From positions 1 through 53,284 of the forward strand of contig JAWOCV010000174.1 of NCBI GenBank assembly GCA_046483585.1: a stretch of DNA of 53,284 nt. The letters run 5' to 3'. Made by a program: the position numbers and the translations under genes. The stretch comes from Marinilabilia sp046483585. Its GTDB lineage: Bacteria > Bacteroidota > Bacteroidia > Bacteroidales > Marinilabiliaceae. Shown piece by piece: positions 51,017 to 53,284 of this stretch (its first letter is position 1; each line of letters opens with the position of its first letter). A model generated the notes under the pieces. The model saw only the letters and a program-made list of their open reading frames with translations, was not told where the DNA came from and made no database searches.

Positions 51017-52222
51017 ATGACGGATCGGAAAAAACGTGTGGTTGTAGGACTTTCAGGGGGAGTAGATTCCAGTGTGGCGGCACGGGTGCTGCTGGACCAG
51101 GGGTATGAAGTGATCGGTCTGTTCATGAAAAACTGGCACGATACGACTGGAGTATTGGAGGCCGACTGTCCCTGGCTTGATGATAAGTATGATGCCGAAG
51201 CTGTAGCCCGCAAGCTGGATATTCCTTTTCATTTCGTGGATTTGAGCTCAGAATACCGGGCCCGGGTGGTGGATTATATGTTTTCGGAATATGAAAAGGG
51301 GCGGACACCTAACCCCGATATCCTTTGTAACCGGGAGATCAAGTTTGATGTTTTTATGGACAAGGCATTTGAACTTGGAGCCGACTACGTGGCAACAGGT
51401 CACTACTGCCGTAAAGAGACCATTCAAACCGAAAATGGAGAGGTGCATCGTTTGTTGGCTGGTTCAGACAGCAATAAAGACCAGAGTTATTTTCTTTGTC
51501 AACTTTCGCAACATCAGCTTGCCAGGGCGTTGTTTCCCATTGGCGATCTGGTGAAACCCGAAGTGCGCCGGCTGGCCGCGGAATTGAAATTGGTGACCGC
51601 CCACAAAAAAGACTCGCAGGGAATCTGTTTTGTGGGAAAAGTGGATTTGCCGGTTTTTCTTCAGCAAAAACTGGAAGCCAAAAAAGGGCGGGTTTTTCTT
51701 GTTCCCGGCGATAGCGAATTGTTTAATCGTGACTGGCACCTGGCTGATGAGGATCCAGATGACAGAACACTTGAAGATCTGTCCGGTCCCTTTGCGTTCC
51801 ATCCTCGTTACGGGAAAATGATAGGGGAGCACAATGGTGCCCATTTTTATACTGTTGGCCAAAGAAAGGGATTGAATATTGGTGGCTTTCCCGAGCCATT
51901 GTTCGTCATCGGTACAGATGTGAGCAGTAACCAGATTTTTACCGGGATGGGGAAAGAACATCCTGGCTTGTTCCGTCGTGTGTTGAAGATCAACAATGAC
52001 GAGATTCATTGGGTTCGTCCCGATCTGGCTCTTGAAATGGGGGAGTCCCGGCGGCTTAAATTACGGATTCGGTACCGGCAACCCTTGCAGGATGGTGTTT
52101 TGCACAAACGAGAGAACGGATTGTTTATTGTTTTTGATCAGCCCCAGCGAGGCATTTCTGCAGGTCAGTTTGCAGCCTGGCACGAGGGTGATGAACTTAT
52201 TGGATCAGGTGTTATATCATGA
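51017..52222 (+). CDS. mnmA: tRNA-specific 2-thiouridylase
   Basis: 401 residues. ATP-pyrophosphatase (PP-loop) motif VGLSGGVDSSVAARVLL (residues 9-25), catalytic Cys in PDILCNREIKFD (near 100), the second Cys in DSQGICFVG (near 203), and TVGQRKGLNIGG in the C-terminal domains. It makes the 2-thio group of U34 in tRNA for Lys, Glu and Gln. An insertion of some 30 residues near residue 225-260 is typical of Bacteroidota. The stop overlaps the next ATG by 4 bp, so the two are translationally coupled. Confidence 0.97.
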   Translation: MTDRKKRVVVGLSGGVDSSVAARVLLDQGYEVIGLFMKNWHDTTGVLEADCPWLDDKYDAEAVARKLDIPFHFVDLSSEYRARVVDYMFSEYEKGRTPNPDILCNREIKFDVFMDKAFELGADYVATGHYCRKETIQTENGEVHRLLAGSDSNKDQSYFLCQLSQHQLARALFPIGDLVKPEVRRLAAELKLVTAHKKDSQGICFVGKVDLPVFLQQKLEAKKGRVFLVPGDSELFNRDWHLADEDPDDRTLEDLSGPFAFHPRYGKMIGEHNGAHFYTVGQRKGLNIGGFPEPLFVIGTDVSSNQIFTGMGKEHPGLFRRVLKINNDEIHWVRPDLALEMGESRRLKLRIRYRQPLQDGVLHKRENGLFIVFDQPQRGISAGQFAAWHEGDELIGSGVIS

Positions 52223-52656
52223 AGAATTACGATCCCCATATGCATACCGCGGAACATGTGCTCAATCAGACCATGGTAAGGTTTTTTGATGTCAACCGGG
52301 CTTTTTCGAGTCATCTGGAACGGAAAAAATCCAAGTGCGATTATTATTTTCACAGGGCCCTTACCAGCGTGGAAGAAAAAGCTGTTTCAGATGCCGTGAA
52401 TGAACAGCTGCAGCGTAGTCTTCCAGTCAGGGAGCACTGGATGTCATTGAAAGAAGCGGATGATTTGTATGATCTTGAGAAATTACCCGAAGCGGCCGAA
52501 TACAATATACGGATCGTAACAATTGGCGATTATGATGCCTGTCCCTGTATCGGAAGTCATGTTTCAAACACTGAAGAAGTGGGGGAATTTGTGTTTGTGT
52601 CGAGTTCTTTTGAAGAAGGGGTTTTGCGGATTCGTTTTAAGCTTAAACGAACTTGA
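52219..52656 (+). CDS. AlaX-like stand-alone tRNA editing domain (ThrRS/AlaRS SAD)
   Basis: 145 residues. Carries the zinc site of the ThrRS/AlaRS second additional domain: HTAEH (His9 and His13) and CPCIGSH (Cys and His about 115-121). In the known family it hydrolyses mischarged aminoacyl-tRNA, usually Ser- or Gly-tRNA(Ala). The ATGA overlap with mnmA puts it in a two-gene tRNA-quality unit. No glycine-rich linker or AlaRS body is present, so it is a free editor. Substrate specificity not determinable by eye. Confidence 0.88.
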   Translation: MKNYDPHMHTAEHVLNQTMVRFFDVNRAFSSHLERKKSKCDYYFHRALTSVEEKAVSDAVNEQLQRSLPVREHWMSLKEADDLYDLEKLPEAAEYNIRIVTIGDYDACPCIGSHVSNTEEVGEFVFVSSSFEEGVLRIRFKLKRT

Positions 52657-52687
52657 ACAAATTTTTATTAAAGCAGGAATTTAATAT

Positions 52688-52803
52688 CAATAGTTCAGCC
52701 TAAGATAATTCATATAATGCTGGTTATCTTTGTTTTAATACAGTTGGTTACCTATATTAAGAGATTGTAATACAGATACTTGCAGAAGTTTAACGGACTT
52801 TTG
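52688..52803 (+). mobile_element. MITE-like element, internally deleted copy
   Basis: 116 bp: CAATAGTTCAGCC starts it, then the internal AAGATAATTCATAT block, and TTTAACGGACTTTTG ends it; about 20 bp near the left end are missing. Flanks TAATAT (52682-52687) and AAATAT (52804-52809) are an imperfect 6-bp duplication. It contains a perfect TATCTTTG (-7-like) inside. Confidence 0.7.
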
Positions 52804-52813
52804 AAATATAAAA

Positions 52814-52850
52814 CAGGCACACGAAACACCCGTAAGGTGTTGTGTGCCTG
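52814..52850 (-). terminator. Terminator of the OsmC gene
   Basis: CAGGCACAC / GTGTGCCTG stem extended by AACACC / GGTGTT, with T-rich sequence (TTTTATATTT) on the minus strand after it. Confidence 0.8.
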
Positions 52851-52860
52851 TCTATTTGAT

Positions 52861-53284
52861 TTAGACCACTTCCACTTTGATGGGGGTGGCATTGATTAGG
52901 TTGTCATTGACCGGGCAACGGGATTCTACTTCTTCGACCCACTGCGCAAGTTGTTCTTTGCTTGCCGATGTATCGGGTTTTAGTTTTAGTCTTATCTCCT
53001 GGAATCCGGCACGGGCTTCTGTCGGTTTTCCGAACAATTTATCCGGATCGAGGTCGCCCTCAACCTCAATTTCGATTCCGTTCAATTCAAATCCTTGCTC
53101 TTTGGCCACAATATGTCCCATAACATTGAGACATCCTGCATAAGCGGCAAGGATATATTCCACCGGGTTGGGGCCCTGATCGGTTCCGCCAAGATTCCGT
53201 GGTTCATCAACTACGATCTCGAAATTGCGCGCTTTGGCGACAAACTTGGTGGGATTTTCGTTCTTCCCTGAAATTGAAAATGTT
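52861..53284 (-). CDS. OsmC family protein, 5'-truncated by the window edge
   Basis: At least 140 residues, the start lying beyond the right edge (reading frame open to the end). The OsmC/Ohr-like fold shows GGTDQGPNPVEYILAAYAGC, where the Cys (in AGCLNVM) would be one redox cysteine; the second is in SRCPVNDNL near the C-terminus. These enzymes reduce organic hydroperoxides with a Cys pair. The reading frame inside the window is intact. Minus strand, terminator downstream, opposite mnmA. Confidence 0.9.
   Translation of the reverse strand, partial: TFSISGKNENPTKFVAKARNFEIVVDEPRNLGGTDQGPNPVEYILAAYAGCLNVMGHIVAKEQGFELNGIEIEVEGDLDPDKLFGKPTEARAGFQEIRLKLKPDTSASKEQLAQWVEEVESRCPVNDNLINATPIKVEVV

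Noticed and set aside
1..53284. CRISPR arrays, phage genes, integrase or transposase genes
   Set aside because: None found: no regularly spaced repeats with unique spacers and no recombinase or transposase protein; the repeats present are dispersed elements.

Overview
The window is a Bacteroidota chromosome segment, most likely Bacteroidales/Marinilabiliales and probably anaerobic or microaerophilic. Evidence for the phylum: perfect or near-perfect Bacteroidota -7 boxes (TAnnTTTG) in front of many genes, an ECF sigma/FecR/TonB receptor/DUF4249 cluster, a DUF3078 protein, FAS1 lipoproteins, and a xylR-xylB-xylA-xylE operon of Bacteroides type. Evidence for low-oxygen life: a flavin reductase-rubredoxin fusion and a NifX-like/DUF134/DUF5320/DUF89 cluster. 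The taxonomic placement is inference from gene content.

Layout. 1-4.3 kb: 5'-truncated trehalose synthase/phosphatase (otsAB), then hflK and hflC, which are split by a small mobile repeat. 4.6-11.4 kb: one giant gene (about 2260 residues) combining a PLP aminotransferase-like core with an HPr-kinase/PEPCK-like P-loop; no named function is known to me. 11.5-18.1 kb: secreted serine peptidase, two small unknown proteins, patatin lipase, an ATP-grasp-like protein, an unknown lipoprotein and the flavin reductase-rubredoxin. 18.2-20.9 kb: a free-standing cobalamin sensor protein, an unknown helical protein and a soluble histidine kinase, then tRNA-Pro(GGG). 21.2-27.5 kb: ECF sigma factor, FecR, STN/TonB receptor and DUF4249 lipoprotein. 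27.7-30.9 kb: thioredoxin reductase, convergent with yicC-gmk-nadD. 31.2-38.9 kb: three-FAS1 lipoprotein, a CarH-like MerR/B12 regulator, a MATE exporter, DUF3078, and a DEAD-box helicase with a long leader. 39.8-45.3 kb: xylose operon. 46.0-49.5 kb: DUF134 regulator, thioesterase, DUF5320, NifX-like and DUF89 genes. 49.8-53.3 kb: Gfo/Idh oxidoreductase, mnmA plus an AlaX-like editing domain, and a truncated OsmC.

Several layers cut across the genes. A non-coding element of about 136 bp occurs six times. It has imperfect terminal inverted repeats (CAATAG...CTATTG), and several copies keep perfect 6-bp or longer target duplications; I interpret it as a MITE. One copy sits exactly at the start codon of hflC, and the target duplication restored that ATG. 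Two copies are tandem, immediately upstream of the nifX-like gene. A palindrome (TGAACA-TT-TGTTCA) occurs in front of both the DUF134/thioesterase and the DUF5320 genes and is a candidate DUF134 operator. Two proteins carry the Wx9EH cobalamin-capping motif of CarH/LitR-type sensors.

The best candidates for undescribed biology are the giant aminotransferase/kinase-like protein, the B12 protein-helical protein-histidine kinase module, and the mobile repeat family.
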